Assembly (NCBI GenBank): GCA_021732385.1
Contig: JAKFVA010000009.1
Span: 1 to 64,000 of the forward strand
Direction: 5' to 3'
Length of the DNA stretch: 64,000 nt
From: Burkholderiales bacterium
GTDB lineage: Bacteria; Pseudomonadota; Gammaproteobacteria; Burkholderiales; Burkholderiaceae_C
Shown: positions 1-9,952 of the stretch, piece after piece
Position numbering within the stretch: the first letter of the stretch is position 1
Layout of the letters: every line of letters begins with the position of its first letter
Made by a program: the position numbers and the translations under genes
Notes under the pieces: generated by a model
Told to the model about the DNA's origin: nothing
What the model saw: only the letters and a program-made list of their open reading frames with translations
The model's database searches: none

Positions 1-207
1 GAAACCGGCGTAGGCCACGCGCGACTGCTTTTGGTCTTGCAACCATTTCACATGTTTCTTTAAAAGCGCATCCCAGGCGGCGTAGCGGTGGTCAAAGCCG
101 CTGGCAGTTTGAGCTTGCGCTGCTGTGCCATGGCCAAGCTGGCCCCAGGCAAGCAGGCTGGCCAAGCTGGCAAAGACGGCGCGGCGGCGTAGAAGGGGCA
201 TGCTCAT
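1..207 (-). CDS. DUF547 domain protein, N-terminal part (runs off the window)
   Basis: The 5' end of a minus-strand gene whose 3' end lies outside the window. It encodes about 69 residues: a start MSMPLLRRRAVFASLASLL with arginines then a hydrophobic stretch (a Sec-type or possibly Tat-like signal peptide ending near AQA), followed by FDHRYAAWDALLKKHVKWL and a serine/arginine-containing AYAGF segment. That pattern is typical of the start of exported DUF547 proteins, whose function is not established. A second in-frame ATG lies 6 bases downstream at 201, so the start could be either. Family call is from recognition of the N-terminal pattern only. Confidence 0.6.
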   Translation of the reverse strand, partial: MSMPLLRRRAVFASLASLLAWGQLGHGTAAQAQTASGFDHRYAAWDALLKKHVKWLQDQKQSRVAYAGF

Positions 208-779
208 GTTGGGGCGGCTACCAAAACGGTGGTGGGTAAGGTGGTGGGTAGGGGTGATGGATAGAGCAGTGAATGCAAGTGGTGGTGTGGCACCGGGCGC
301 AGGCCACGCGGCCTGTGCTCCTCAGCCAATCCCCTGAGTAAGAAGGGGCTATAGGGAAAATGGTTCCGGCTGTCACGCAAACTTCATGGGCGCGGCAGCG
401 GCTGGCGGCGGCTCAAGGGTGATTTTTAATTGCTATTGAGTTGGTAGCAAAAAACAATAGCGCTACCCGCACGTCTTTATTGGCTCTAAGGCTATTTTTA
501 TGCTGTAAAAATGGCAAAAACATAAAAATTCCAACTCTGCGGCTTGGTGTGGCCTTGCGGGGCTTAAAAACGCTAAAAACGGCATTTTTAAAGCATCAAA
601 TGAGGCTTTTAACCAATGACGGCCTGCGGGTGACGCTATCAATAATGAAGTCTATTGAAAGGCGCAACAACCTGAGTACGTGCTAAGGCGCGCCAACCTT
701 GAACGCCCGCCATGCCCGCCATGGTGAGTTCTTGCATCATTGGTTCACTTCAATCTCACTGCGTGCCGTGTGGCTGACA
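208..779. other. 572-bp gene-free region between DUF547 gene and murJ
   Basis: Both neighbours are on the minus strand; this is downstream of murJ and upstream of the DUF547 gene. The right half holds a copy of a dispersed inverted-repeat element (457-639, listed separately) with AT-rich flanks from about 420 to 660. The short open frames here have no recognisable protein signature. The rest (208-420) shows nothing I can name beyond promoter space for the DUF547 gene. Confidence 0.6.
457..639. repeat. Dispersed intergenic repeat, copy A (terminal inverted repeats)
   Basis: Left end 457-475 reads ATAGCGCTACCCGCACGTC. The right end 618-639 is its reverse complement with a 3-base insertion and one or two substitutions. 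The interior is AT-rich without a reading frame. The same ends recur at about 29765-29961 (copy B), 61729-61923 (copy C) and, one end only, at 20721 (copy D). Copies A and C also share TCTTTATTG after the left end and CTATCAATA(A/G)TGAAG at and after the right end. It looks like a non-autonomous MITE-like element or an intergenic hairpin family; no transposase is present. Confidence 0.7.
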
Positions 780-2375
780 TTAACGGAGCTCTGGCCCCGG
801 CTTTTCTGGCAATTTTTCCGGCTTCATCAGCGGGCGCAGCTTCAAGCCAGCAAGCCGCAACAAAGCAAAATACAGCGCTGCGCCGCCCAGGCAAGCGCCA
901 GCCAGCCGCCCAAGGCGCAAGCCCCAGTGGGTTTGCGCGGCCGTCCAGTCCACACTGCCAGCCCCCCACCACAGCGCCGCACCCAGCAGCCCGCTGGCCA
1001 GGCCCACTTGCACGCTAAAGCGCCACCAGCCGGGTGAAGGCGTGTAGCTGCCGTTTTTGAGCAACCCCAGCAGCAGCCACAGTGCGTTGATCAACGCGCC
1101 AATGCCAATCGCCAGCGCCAGACCGGCATGCGCCAACAGCGGCACTAGCGCAATATTGAGCAACTGCGTGACCACTAACACCACCACCGCAATACGCACC
1201 GGCGTTTTGATGTTCTGGCTGGCGTAATAGCCCGGCGCCAGCACCTTGATGGCCAGCAGGCCCAGCAGGCCCGCGCCATAGCCCATCAGGGCAATGCTGG
1301 TCTGCTGCACATCGCGCGCCGTAAACGCGCCATAGTGGTAGAGGCTGGCTACCAACGGCGTGGCAAAGGTCAGTAGCGCCACCGCGCAGGGCAGGCCCAA
1401 AAGCACCACCAGGCGCAGGCCCCAGTCAATCATGGCGGCATATTGCTGGTTGTTGCCGGCAGCTTTGGCCGCTGCCAGTTGCGGCATCAGCACCACGCCC
1501 AGCGCCACGCCAAGCAAGGCAATCGGAAACTCCATCAGGCGGTCGGCATAGGTGAGCCAGCTCACGCTGCCGGGGGCGAGGTAAGAGGCAATTTGCGTGT
1601 TGATAAGCAGCGATATTTGCGCCACGCCCACGCCCAGCAGCGCGGGCAGCATCAAGGTGAGCACGCTTTGGGTGGCGGGGTCGGCCCAGGCCGCTTTGAT
1701 GTGCCGCGCGCCAAAGCAAATGCGCGGCAGCATGCCGATGCGCAAAAGCGCGGGCACCTGCACCGCCAGTTGCAGCGCGCCGCCCAGCATGACGCCGCCA
1801 GCCAGCGCATAAATGGGCTCCAGCCCCAGACTCTTGAACCACGGCGCGCCCCACCAGGCGGCGGCAATCATGGCCAGATTCAGCAGCACCGGGGTAGCAG
1901 CAGGCACGGCAAAGCGTTTGTAGGTGTTGAGCACCGCCGCCGCCAGCGACACCAGCGACATGAAGGCGATGTAGGGAAACATCCAGCGCGTCATGAACAC
2001 CGCCGCCTCAAACGGGCGCGGCTGCAAGCCGCTGGCCATGGCGTACACCAAAACCGGTGCAGCCGCCACGCCGAGCACGCAGGTCAGCACCAGCGCCCAG
2101 GCCAGCAGCGTGGCCACGCGGTCTATCAATAACTGGGTCGATTCATCGCCATGTTGGGCACGGTTGGCGGCCAGAATCGGCACGAATGCCTGGCTGAAAG
2201 CGCCTTCGGCAAACAGGCGGCGCAGCAAATTGGGGATGCGAAACGCGACATTGAACGCGTCAGTTAACGCGCTGGCGCCGAACACGCTGGCCATCAACAG
2301 CTCGCGCACCAGCCCGGTAATGCGCGAGGCCAGCGTGAGCAGCGAAACAGTGGAGGCAGCCTTGAAAAGGTTCAC
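780..2375 (-). CDS. murJ: Lipid II flippase MurJ (MviN)
   Basis: Polytopic inner-membrane protein of 531 residues that flips the peptidoglycan precursor lipid II to the periplasmic side. The N-terminal FKAASTVSLLTLASRITGLVRELL and the following SALTDAFNVAFRIPNLLRRLFAEGAFSQAFVP are hallmark MurJ segments. The remainder is a regular series of hydrophobic helices, consistent with the 14-helix MOP fold, and the length matches the family. A longer frame opens at 2462, but the family start fits the GTG at 2375 (VNLFKAAS). The gene is divergent from rpsT, an arrangement common in Burkholderiales. Confidence 0.93.
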   Translation of the reverse strand: MNLFKAASTVSLLTLASRITGLVRELLMASVFGASALTDAFNVAFRIPNLLRRLFAEGAFSQAFVPILAANRAQHGDESTQLLIDRVATLLAWALVLTCVLGVAAAPVLVYAMASGLQPRPFEAAVFMTRWMFPYIAFMSLVSLAAAVLNTYKRFAVPAATPVLLNLAMIAAAWWGAPWFKSLGLEPIYALAGGVMLGGALQLAVQVPALLRIGMLPRICFGARHIKAAWADPATQSVLTLMLPALLGVGVAQISLLINTQIASYLAPGSVSWLTYADRLMEFPIALLGVALGVVLMPQLAAAKAAGNNQQYAAMIDWGLRLVVLLGLPCAVALLTFATPLVASLYHYGAFTARDVQQTSIALMGYGAGLLGLLAIKVLAPGYYASQNIKTPVRIAVVVLVVTQLLNIALVPLLAHAGLALAIGIGALINALWLLLGLLKNGSYTPSPGWWRFSVQVGLASGLLGAALWWGAGSVDWTAAQTHWGLRLGRLAGACLGGAALYFALLRLAGLKLRPLMKPEKLPEKPGPELR

Positions 2376-2398
2376 AGCGGGAGTGTAGCGACCCGGTT

Positions 2399-2428
2399 TT
2401 GAGGTGCTGATGCCAATTTGGCTAGAAT
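2399..2428 (+). promoter_or_regulatory. Putative sigma-70 promoter of rpsT
   Basis: TTGAGG (2399-2404), an 18-base spacer and TAGAAT (2423-2428) lie 48 bases before the rpsT start. Position and match are good for a housekeeping promoter. It overlaps the 5' side of the divergent murJ gene. Confidence 0.5.
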
Positions 2429-2475
2429 AGAGGGCTTTGCTGCAACATCCGCAAACCTCCAAAGGAAACTAAATT

Positions 2476-2781
2476 ATGGCCACTAAAGCCAAGAAAAAGA
2501 ACCCGCGCCTGGCATCGGGCCGCAAACGCGTCCGCCAGGACACCGTCATCAACCTTGCCAACACCTCGCTGCGCTCCCAATACCGCACCGTAGTGAAGAA
2601 CGTCGAAAAAGCCGTGGTGGCTGGCGACAAAACCAAAGCCACCGAACTGTTTGCCAAGATGCAAGCCGTGGTGGATTCGGTGGCCGACAAAGGCATCTTT
2701 CACAAAAACAAGGCAGCGCGCGACAAGAGCCGTTTGTCGGCCAAAGTCAAGGCGCTCAACCTTGCCCCTGCTGCCGCCTGA
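2476..2781 (+). CDS. rpsT: 30S ribosomal protein S20
   Basis: Small basic protein (101 residues) that binds 16S rRNA early in 30S assembly. The N-terminal [20 protein letters not shown] and the central [17 protein letters not shown] are diagnostic of S20. The helix-rich remainder ends in [20 protein letters not shown] plus a short alanine tail. It is somewhat longer than the E. coli protein, as in other Betaproteobacteria. A clear ribosome-binding site (AAAGGAA) lies 7-13 bases before the ATG. The gene is monocistronic by layout: own promoter, then a terminator at 2914-2941. Confidence 0.98.
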   Translation: MATKAKKKNPRLASGRKRVRQDTVINLANTSLRSQYRTVVKNVEKAVVAGDKTKATELFAKMQAVVDSVADKGIFHKNKAARDKSRLSAKVKALNLAPAAA

Positions 2782-2908
2782 AGCGAATCAGGCAACAGCC
2801 GCCACTTAAATTGAGTTGGGCAGCTGCCGCCACCTGAGGCCAATCAGGTACCAGCCCGGTGGTTTGCAACAACAAACTGCCGCCGTTTGAAACGGGTGCG
2901 CTGCCAGC
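2771..2908 (+). repeat. Degenerate tandem hairpin units in the rpsT 3' region
   Basis: The octamer CTGCCGCC occurs at 2771, 2824 and 2877, exactly 53 bases apart, with a variant (CAGCCGCC) at 2796. Each occurrence is followed by a short inverted repeat of different sequence: CCTGA/TCAGG, CTTAA/TTGAG, ACCTGA/TCAGGT and CCGTTT/AAACGG. The first unit overlaps the last rpsT codons and its stop. The changing stem sequences with pairing kept suggest RNA hairpins in the transcript, though such short stems can arise by chance. Confidence 0.4.
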
Positions 2909-2913
2909 AAAGT

Positions 2914-2941
2914 AAAAAAGCCGTCTTTCGACGGCTTTTTT
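2914..2941. terminator. Bidirectional intrinsic terminator (rpsT / DUF3579 gene)
   Basis: Six A, then GCCGTC, loop TTTC, GACGGC, then six T followed by ATTTTT. It works in both directions, ending rpsT on the plus strand and the DUF3579 gene on the minus strand. The stop codon of the DUF3579 gene (2940-2942) lies inside the T tract. Confidence 0.9.
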
Positions 2942-3272
2942 ATTTTTCGGTGCCGGCTTTCGCGAACGATTGCGGCACCAGGCAGGCTTCTGACATCTGC
3001 AAATTGTTGTCCTTGGCAAAGTTCATCACAAAATCCCAGGCCATTGGCTCCTCGGCTTGCAGGTCGCGATGGGCAACGATGCATTTGATGCCGTTGACCA
3101 CGGTGGGAATGCACCATTCTGAGTATCCGAGGTGCGAGCCCGGCTGCGGCCCGCCAGGGCGAAACTGGCTCATCACGCCTGCCAGCCGCTCGCACCAGTC
3201 GCCGGGGCGAAAGGTTTTGCCGTCTTGCGTCAGGCCGAAGATGAAAACCTGTTTGGAAGTGTCAGCGGCCAT
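2940..3272 (-). CDS. DUF3579 domain protein
   Basis: A 110-residue soluble protein of unknown function. FIFGLTQDGKTFRPGDWCERL near the start, IKCIVAHRDLQAEEPMAWDFV in the middle and NFAKDNNLQ late are typical of DUF3579, a family found mainly in Betaproteobacteria and often beside rpsT and the arginine genes, as here. A TTG two codons upstream (3278) is an alternative start; I chose the ATG at 3272, although neither has a strong ribosome-binding site. The gene lies between rpsT and argD, convergent with rpsT. Confidence 0.8.
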   Translation of the reverse strand: MAADTSKQVFIFGLTQDGKTFRPGDWCERLAGVMSQFRPGGPQPGSHLGYSEWCIPTVVNGIKCIVAHRDLQAEEPMAWDFVMNFAKDNNLQMSEACLVPQSFAKAGTEK

Positions 3273-3439
3273 AGGCAAGAGTTGGCGTCAAAAAAGGGCG
3301 ACCTGTACTGGCAGCCAAAAATGCTGCACTGCAAAATCGCTCTATCTTACAGACCCCATTCGCAAGTATTGCGCGCCAGCGCTTCGTACGCACACCCTAA
3401 AATGTTCGTTTGGCCTTGCCCCCACCACCGGAGCCTTGC

Positions 3440-4654
3440 ATGAACGCCGCCCTGCCCGCTTTCGTTGAAGCCGCCTCACCGCACACCATGAACACCTATG
3501 GCCGGCTGCCCATAGCGCTGTCGCACGGCCAGGGCGTATGGGTGTGGGATACCAATGGCAAAAAATACCTCGATGGCCTGGGCGGTATTGCGGTGAACAC
3601 GCTGGGCCATAACCACCCCAAGCTGGTGCCCGCGCTACAAGACCAAATTGCCAAAATCATCCATTCAAGTAACTACTACCATGTACCGAACCAGGAAAAA
3701 CTGGCTGCCAAGTTGGTGGAACTCAGTGGCTTGACCAATGTGTTTTTCTGCTCCACCGGCCTGGAGGCCAATGAGGCCGCACTTAAATTGGCGCGTAAAT
3801 TTGGCCACGACAAAGGCATAGAGCGGCCGGAGATTGTGGTGTATGAAAAAGCTTTTCATGGCCGCAGCATCGCCACCCTGAGCGCCACCGGCAACCCCAA
3901 GGTGCAAGCCGGTTTTGGCCCGCTGGTTGAGGGCTTTATTCGCGTGCCCATCAACCACATTGATGCGCTTGAAAAAGCCACCCAGGGCAACCCCAATGTC
4001 GTGGCGGTATTTTTTGAAGCCATCCAAGGTGAAGGTGGCGTGCATCCCATGCACGCTGACTATTTGCGCCAGGTGCGTGCGCTGTGCGATAAGCGCGACT
4101 GGCTGTTGATGATTGACGAAGTGCAATGCGGTATGGGCCGTACCGGCAAATGGTTTGCTCACCAATGGGCCGGCATAAAGCCCGATGTGATGCCGCTGGC
4201 CAAAGGCCTGGGCTCGGGTGTTCCGATTGGCGCAGTGGTGGCGGGACCCAAAGCCGCCCATATCTTCCAGCCTGGCAACCACGGCACCACTTTTGGCGGC
4301 AATCCGCTGGCCATGCGCGCCGGCGTTGAAACCCTGCGCATCATGGAAGAAGACGGCCTGCTGGAAAACGCCGCGCAAGTAGGCGACCTGCTGCGCGCTG
4401 CGCTGGCGCACGAGCTGCTGGGCTTGGCGGGCGTGAAGGAAATCCGCGGGCAGGGCCTGATGCTGGGCATCGAGCTGGCCCGCCCCTGTGGCGAGCTGGT
4501 CAAGCGCTGTGCGGACGCGGGACTGCTCATCAGCGTCACCGCCGACAGCGTGATCCGGCTGGTACCGCCATTGATTTTGAGCGCGCAGGAGGCGCAGCAG
4601 ATCGTGGCCATTCTGGTGCCAATAATCAAAGCGTTTCTAGCGGAATCACCATGA
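3440..4654 (+). CDS. argD: Acetylornithine aminotransferase
   Basis: PLP-dependent class III aminotransferase (404 residues) converting N-acetylglutamate semialdehyde and glutamate to N-acetylornithine in arginine synthesis. Visible are the PLP-phosphate region STGLEANEAALKLARKFG, the cofactor Asp in LLMIDEVQCGMGRTGK and the Schiff-base lysine near residue 255 in PLAKGLGSGVPIGA. The frame is open 10 codons further up, but MNAALPAFVEAASPHTMNTYGR is the usual start. The stop overlaps the argF start by 4 bases (ATGA), so argD-argF form a translationally coupled pair. Related N-succinyl-diaminopimelate activity cannot be excluded from sequence. Confidence 0.92.
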   Translation: MNAALPAFVEAASPHTMNTYGRLPIALSHGQGVWVWDTNGKKYLDGLGGIAVNTLGHNHPKLVPALQDQIAKIIHSSNYYHVPNQEKLAAKLVELSGLTNVFFCSTGLEANEAALKLARKFGHDKGIERPEIVVYEKAFHGRSIATLSATGNPKVQAGFGPLVEGFIRVPINHIDALEKATQGNPNVVAVFFEAIQGEGGVHPMHADYLRQVRALCDKRDWLLMIDEVQCGMGRTGKWFAHQWAGIKPDVMPLAKGLGSGVPIGAVVAGPKAAHIFQPGNHGTTFGGNPLAMRAGVETLRIMEEDGLLENAAQVGDLLRAALAHELLGLAGVKEIRGQGLMLGIELARPCGELVKRCADAGLLISVTADSVIRLVPPLILSAQEAQQIVAILVPIIKAFLAESP

Positions 4655-5577
4655 CCGCATCGGCACTTCAGCATTACCTGCAGTTCAGCGACCTAACGGC
4701 GGATGACTACGCCTACCTGTTTGCGCGCGCGGCTTTCATCAAGCGCAAATTCAAAACCTATGAAAAACACCAGCCGCTGCAAGACCGCACGCTGGCCCTG
4801 ATTTTTGAGAAGGCCTCCACCCGCACACGCGTGAGTTTTGAGGCGGGGATGTACCAAATGGGCGGCCTGGTGGTCAACCTCACCAGCCAGGGCAGCCAAC
4901 TGGGCCGAGCCGAGCCGATTGAAGACAGTGCCCGGGTGATCAGCCGTATGGTCGATCTGGTGATGATCCGCACCTTTGAGCAGCATCGCATCAAACGCTT
5001 TGCCGAACATTCGCGCGTGCCAGTGATCAACGGCCTGACCAATGAGTTTCATCCCTGCCAGATACTGGCCGATATCTTTACCTTTATTGAGCACCGCGGC
5101 AGCATCACTGGCAAGACCGTGGCCTGGGTGGGCGACGGCAACAACATGGCCAACACCTGGCTGCAAGCCGCTGAGCTGTTGGGCTTTACCGTGCACCTCT
5201 CCACTCCCAGCGGCTACGGCGTGGACCACGCGGTAGCGGGTTTGCGCTCCAGCGCCAGCTACCGGGTGTTCACCAGCCCGGCGGATGCCTGCCGTGGCGC
5301 GCATTTGGTCACTACTGACGTGTGGACCAGCATGGGCTATGAGGCCGAGAACGAAGCACGCAAAACCGCCTTTGCCGACTGGTGCGTGAGCGAAGCCATG
5401 ATGGCCCTGGCGCAGCCCGATGCCTTGTTCATGCACTGCCTGCCTGCGCACCGCGGCGAGGAAGTGCAAGCCGAGGTAATAGACGGTCCGCAATCCGTCG
5501 TGTGGGACGAAGCCGAAAACCGCATGCATGTGCAAAAGGCACTGATGGAGTTTTTGCTCTTGGGACGGATAGCTTAA
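4651..5577 (+). CDS. argF: Ornithine carbamoyltransferase
   Basis: Catalyses ornithine + carbamoyl phosphate to citrulline + phosphate in the cytoplasm (308 residues, usual length). The carbamoyl-phosphate loop STRTR is at about residues 56-60 and the catalytic HCLPAHRGEEV at about 262-272. FHPCQILAD and the ornithine-domain VWTSMGYE segment are also present. It overlaps argD by 4 bases. The next gene, acnA, is convergent with a 15-base gap, and I see no obvious terminator between them. Confidence 0.96.
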   Translation: MTASALQHYLQFSDLTADDYAYLFARAAFIKRKFKTYEKHQPLQDRTLALIFEKASTRTRVSFEAGMYQMGGLVVNLTSQGSQLGRAEPIEDSARVISRMVDLVMIRTFEQHRIKRFAEHSRVPVINGLTNEFHPCQILADIFTFIEHRGSITGKTVAWVGDGNNMANTWLQAAELLGFTVHLSTPSGYGVDHAVAGLRSSASYRVFTSPADACRGAHLVTTDVWTSMGYEAENEARKTAFADWCVSEAMMALAQPDALFMHCLPAHRGEEVQAEVIDGPQSVVWDEAENRMHVQKALMEFLLLGRIA

Positions 5578-5592
5578 GGCTGTTGATCCGCG

Positions 5593-8586
5593 TTAGCGTG
5601 CCAGCAACTGCCGCAGCACAAACGGCAATATGCCACCATTTTGGTAGTACTGCACTTCAATCGGCGTGTCCACGCGTAGCACCACCTGGACTCGCTGTTG
5701 CTTGCCGTCAGCCCTGGTGATAATTAGGACGGCATCGCTTTGCGGCAGCAACTGGGGATGCGCCAGCACATCAATCACCTCAGAGCCCGTCAGGCCCAAT
5801 GATTGCCACGAATCACCCGGCTTGAATTGCAGTGGCAATACGCCCATACCCACCAGATTGCTGCGGTGGATGCGCTCAAAACTTTTTGCCACCACAGCCT
5901 TGATGCCCAGCAACGCCGTGCCTTTGGCAGCCCAGTCGCGGCTGGAGCCCGTGCCGTATTCCTCGCCCGCAAAAATAACTGTGGGCGTATCGCTGGCCAT
6001 GTATTGCATGGCCGCGTCGTAGATAAACATTTTTCCGCCTTGCAGCGCGCCTTTTTGCTGGTAGAGCGTAACGCCACCCTCCTCGCGCGAGCCGTGTTCG
6101 TCGGCTGGCAGCATGAGGTTTTTAATGCGTACATTGGCAAAAGTGCCGCGCATCATGACCTCATGGTGGCCGCGGCGTGCGCCGTAGCTGTTGAAGTCGG
6201 CTTTTTGCACGCCTTGCGCCATGAGCCACTGGCCTGCGGGGGAGTTGTCACTGATGTTGCCGGCGGGCGAAATATGGTCGGTAGTGATCGAATCGCCAAA
6301 CAGGGCCATGATGCGCGCGCCAGTGACAGTGCCCAGCCCTGATTTTGAATCTTGCGAGCCAGTGGCGATTTTTCCATTTGCACTTGACGCAGTGTTGTCG
6401 ATAACGAAATTTTTAAAAAACGGCGGCTGCGCAATGTAGCTGCTGGGTGGCCAGGTGTAGGCGTCTCCCGTTGCACCCTTGATTTTTTCCCACAGCTTGC
6501 CGGGCTCGGTACCCACCAGGGCGTAGTTCTCGCGAAACGCCTTGCCCTTCATGGCGTACTTGAGCAGCTGGTTAATCTCATCACTGGTTGGCCAGATGTC
6601 GCCCAGGTAGACGTCTTTCAACTTGCCCGATCGGCTTTTGGCTTGTCCGACCGGCTGCGTCATCAGATCGCGCAATACGGTTCCCGCAATCGCGTAGGCG
6701 ACCACCAGCGGCGGACTGGCCAGGAAGTTGGCTTTAAGGTTGGGGTGAATGCGTGCCTCGAAATTGCGGTTGCCCGACAGCACCGCCGCGCAAACCAGGT
6801 CGTTTTGCGTGATGGCTTCGTTGAGTTCGGGTGTCAAGTCGCCCGCGTTGCCAATGCAGGTGGTGCAACCGTAGCCAGCCAGTGCAAATCCCAGCTTTTC
6901 CAGGTAAGGCAGCAGACCCGCTTCGGCCAGGTACTGCGTGACAATGCGCGAGCCCGGTGCCAGCGAGGTTTTGATGTGGGGTGCCACGCGCAGGCCCGCC
7001 AGCACCGCTTTCTTGGCCAGCAGCCCAGCCGCCAGCATGACGCTGGGGTTGGAGGTGTTGGTGCAACTGGTAATGGCGGCAATCAACACATCACCATTGC
7101 CCAGCGTGATGCCACTGGACACGCTGGCTGGAGAGGACGCTGCCACACTGCGTTGCATCAGCGCAGTGGCCTCCAGCTGCGCTATGGCCAGGGTGGGCTT
7201 GTTACCCTCCATCTCAACCACCGAGCGCGGCGCACCATCAGGGGTGCGCGGGTGGAAAGGCACTTTGATTGGCAACGGCGCATCAGGCAGCCGCACTTCG
7301 TGGCGGGTGTGCAGCAGTGCGGCGTTCTGGTTAAAGCCATTGGCCGCTATCGGCTGGCTGAACAGGCTGGCGAACTGCCCAGCCACCCAACCCAGTTCAA
7401 TGCGGTCTTGCGGGCGCTTGGGGCCCGCCAGGCTGGGAGTCACAGCACGCAGGTCGAGTTGGACAACGCGGGTGTAGTCAATCTCCCCCGGATTGGGCAC
7501 GCCAAACAGGTCTTGAGCGCGAAAGTAGGCCTCAAACGCCTCAATCTCGCTTTTCTTGCGGCCTGTGCCTTGAAAATAATCGACAGTGTTACCGTCCACC
7601 GGGAAAAAACCCATGGTGGCACCGTATTCGGGAGCCATATTGGCAATGGTGGCGCGGTCTGGCAGCGATAGGGTTTGCGTGCCCTTGCCAAAAAACTCGA
7701 CAAAGCTGCCCACCACTTTCTCGCGCCGCAAAATCTCGGTCACCTTGAGCGCCAAATCGGTGGCGGTTACCCCTTCGCGCAGCGTACCGGTGAGTTCAAA
7801 GCCCACTACATCGGGCATTAAAAAATACACCGGCTGGCCCAGCATGGCGGCCTCGGCCTCAATGCCACCCACACCCCAGCCAACCACGCCGATGCCATTG
7901 ATCATGGTGGTGTGGCTGTCGGTGCCCACCAACGTATCGGGGTAATAAAGAGGCGTTTTTCCCTGCGCGCCTTGGCTTCGATGAACACCACGCGCCAAGT
8001 ACTCCAGATTGACCTGGTGCACGATGCCAAAGCCGGGCGGCACTACGCCAAAGGTATCAAACGCCTGCATACCCCATTTCATAAATTCATAGCGCTCACG
8101 GTTGCGCTGGAATTCAAGCTTCATGTTCAGGTCGAGCGAATCTTTTTTGCCGTAATGGTCAACCATCACGGAGTGATCGACCACCAAATCCACCGGTACC
8201 AATGGCTCAATTTTCTTTGGGTCGTGGCCCAGTCGTTGGGCGGTGCTGCGCATGGCGGCCAGGTCGGCCAGCAGCGGCACGCCGGTAAAATCTTGCAGCA
8301 CGACGCGGGCCACGGTAAATGGAATTTCATCGGTGCGTGGGGCCTTGGCTTGCCAATGCGCCAGCTGCGCCACATGCGCAGCAGTTACCGCGACATCACC
8401 TTGGGCGCAGTGTCTCAGCACGGATTCGAGCACGATGCGCAGCGATACCGGCAAGCGCCTCACCCCAGGGTAAGTTTGTGCCAACGCGGGCAGGCTGTAG
8501 AACTGCCCTTTTTTCCCCGATGCCGTGGTAAATGTCTTTAGCGTGCTGGCAAAGCCAGTGACTGGGCGAAGGGTGCTGTTTGGCAT
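5593..8586 (-). CDS. acnA: Aconitate hydratase A
   Basis: Citrate/isocitrate isomerase of the TCA cycle and a 4Fe-4S dehydratase; AcnA-type enzymes can also act as iron-responsive RNA-binding proteins. Cluster cysteines are at about 508 ([10 protein letters not shown]) and 574/577 (YGCTTCIGN). The N-terminal [23 protein letters not shown] and the C-terminal swivel domain with [16 protein letters not shown] are classic. At 997 residues it is longer than E. coli AcnA (about 890); the extra length is mainly the linker before the first cysteine motif and part of the C-terminal half. Convergent with argF; the FAD monooxygenase gene lies 80 bases upstream on the same strand. Confidence 0.95.
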   Translation of the reverse strand: MPNSTLRPVTGFASTLKTFTTASGKKGQFYSLPALAQTYPGVRRLPVSLRIVLESVLRHCAQGDVAVTAAHVAQLAHWQAKAPRTDEIPFTVARVVLQDFTGVPLLADLAAMRSTAQRLGHDPKKIEPLVPVDLVVDHSVMVDHYGKKDSLDLNMKLEFQRNRERYEFMKWGMQAFDTFGVVPPGFGIVHQVNLEYLARGVHRSQGAQGKTPLYYPDTLVGTDSHTTMINGIGVVGWGVGGIEAEAAMLGQPVYFLMPDVVGFELTGTLREGVTATDLALKVTEILRREKVVGSFVEFFGKGTQTLSLPDRATIANMAPEYGATMGFFPVDGNTVDYFQGTGRKKSEIEAFEAYFRAQDLFGVPNPGEIDYTRVVQLDLRAVTPSLAGPKRPQDRIELGWVAGQFASLFSQPIAANGFNQNAALLHTRHEVRLPDAPLPIKVPFHPRTPDGAPRSVVEMEGNKPTLAIAQLEATALMQRSVAASSPASVSSGITLGNGDVLIAAITSCTNTSNPSVMLAAGLLAKKAVLAGLRVAPHIKTSLAPGSRIVTQYLAEAGLLPYLEKLGFALAGYGCTTCIGNAGDLTPELNEAITQNDLVCAAVLSGNRNFEARIHPNLKANFLASPPLVVAYAIAGTVLRDLMTQPVGQAKSRSGKLKDVYLGDIWPTSDEINQLLKYAMKGKAFRENYALVGTEPGKLWEKIKGATGDAYTWPPSSYIAQPPFFKNFVIDNTASSANGKIATGSQDSKSGLGTVTGARIMALFGDSITTDHISPAGNISDNSPAGQWLMAQGVQKADFNSYGARRGHHEVMMRGTFANVRIKNLMLPADEHGSREEGGVTLYQQKGALQGGKMFIYDAAMQYMASDTPTVIFAGEEYGTGSSRDWAAKGTALLGIKAVVAKSFERIHRSNLVGMGVLPLQFKPGDSWQSLGLTGSEVIDVLAHPQLLPQSDAVLIITRADGKQQRVQVVLRVDTPIEVQYYQNGGILPFVLRQLLAR

Positions 8587-8666
8587 AACGGTTTTTGGGG
8601 TTACAGGCAGGTAAACGGCAAGGCATTGGCGGCAGGCCCCCTGATGAATGCCGGATGGATACCCGA

Positions 8667-9923
8667 TTAGTACCCGTAAAGCCAGGGCTGGTCAAGCAAT
8701 CGCGGACCGAACAACTGCAAACTGGCATTTCGTGCCAGCCGAAGCCAGCCTGTAGCGTGGAACACGCGCCCGTTGCGCACTGCGCGCGCCTGTACCCGGG
8801 CATTGCGCTGCCAGCGTACATTGGCATAGGCTTGCAATGCCTGGGGCCAATGCGTCGGGCTGGCTGACAGCAATTGCACCGCCAGCTCATCTGCATCTTC
8901 CAAAGCCATGCCAGCGCCCTGGGCCAGGTAGGGGCGCATCGGATGGGACGCATCGCCCAGCAAGGCTACGCGGCCACCAGCCCAACGCGCATCGGTCATA
9001 CCCTGCGGGCCGCTAAGCGCAGCACGCTCACACAGCACCCACAAGCGCCACTGCGGCATGGCGTACAACAGGTCTTTTAAAGCCGGGCTGATAGCGGGCA
9101 AAGCGGCCTGAAGTGCTTGCGCGCTGGCTGCATGGCTCCAATGCTGGCACGCGGCCCCTGCACTGAGTTCAGCCAGCAGCGGCATTGCGCTGGCCTGAAT
9201 AATGACCACGACATTGAGAAGTTCACCACCGCGTACCGGGTAAGCCACCACATGCAGTTGCCGCCCAAGCCATACGTTGATGTGGTTAATGCGCAGATTG
9301 GCAGGCAAACTGGCCTGCGGCACCAGTGCCCGCCAGGCCAGATGGCCGGTGGTGGGTGCCGGACCGTCATGCAGGCATTGCTGACGCACAGCGCTCCACA
9401 AGCCATCAGCCGCTATCAGGGCGTGGCCCTCATACGCTGTTTGAGTTATTGCGCCCTCCTGCGGCACCATTTGCGCCGTCACCTTGCCAGGCAAGGTTTC
9501 AAAACCGCCAACAGCGCAAGCTTGGTGCAACGCCACCTGGCCCGTGGCCTGCACTGCCTGCAACAGCAAGGCTTGCAAATCGGCACGGTGCATGGTGGCG
9601 TACGGTGCGCCATAGCGCTGTTGCATGTGCGAGCCCAATGCCAGCCGGGCGAGTTCTTTGCCACTGTACGCACAGTTCACCGCAAGCCGGGACGGAAAAG
9701 CCGCCAACTGATCCAGTGCAGCGCCCAAACCCCAAGCTTGAAGGCGGCGAGTGGCATTGGGGCCAAGTTGTATACCAGCGCCAGCTTCTTCAAATACGAA
9801 CGTGCGCTCAAATAAGCGGGTTTGAATGGCAATGGAGTGGCGGCCTGTCTGGCGCTGGCTGCACGCCAGCGCAGTTGCCAAGCCGCCAATGCCGGCACCG
9901 GCAATCAAAAGTTGAGGGTTCAT
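8667..9923 (-). CDS. FAD-dependent monooxygenase, UbiH/salicylate-hydroxylase-like
   Basis: A 418-residue flavoprotein aromatic hydroxylase-like enzyme. The dinucleotide-binding motif GAGIGGL is at residues 8-14. The second FAD motif is [20 protein letters not shown], followed by [12 protein letters not shown], which is the class A monooxygenase pattern. The DG segment ([14 protein letters not shown]) is also seen. The substrate cannot be told from sequence: salicylate or 3-hydroxybenzoate hydroxylases are the closest in style, a ubiquinone hydroxylase is less likely. It sits between acnA and the AlgR-like regulator, all on the minus strand, with no pathway partner nearby. Confidence 0.8.
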   Translation of the reverse strand: MNPQLLIAGAGIGGLATALACSQRQTGRHSIAIQTRLFERTFVFEEAGAGIQLGPNATRRLQAWGLGAALDQLAAFPSRLAVNCAYSGKELARLALGSHMQQRYGAPYATMHRADLQALLLQAVQATGQVALHQACAVGGFETLPGKVTAQMVPQEGAITQTAYEGHALIAADGLWSAVRQQCLHDGPAPTTGHLAWRALVPQASLPANLRINHINVWLGRQLHVVAYPVRGGELLNVVVIIQASAMPLLAELSAGAACQHWSHAASAQALQAALPAISPALKDLLYAMPQWRLWVLCERAALSGPQGMTDARWAGGRVALLGDASHPMRPYLAQGAGMALEDADELAVQLLSASPTHWPQALQAYANVRWQRNARVQARAVRNGRVFHATGWLRLARNASLQLFGPRLLDQPWLYGY

Positions 9924-9952
9924 GGCATGGCGCTGGCCTGCTTGGCGTCCAG

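Noticed and set aside
780-2132. Long plus-strand and alternative minus-strand frames inside murJ (for example 1443-2132).
   Set aside because: Opposite-strand or out-of-frame shadows of GC-rich murJ; low-complexity residue content (many R, H, Q, A) and no domain pattern.
6643-7671. A 342-codon plus-strand frame inside acnA.
   Set aside because: Antisense to an intact, well-conserved enzyme gene; translated sequence is rich in R, Q and G without any recognisable motif.
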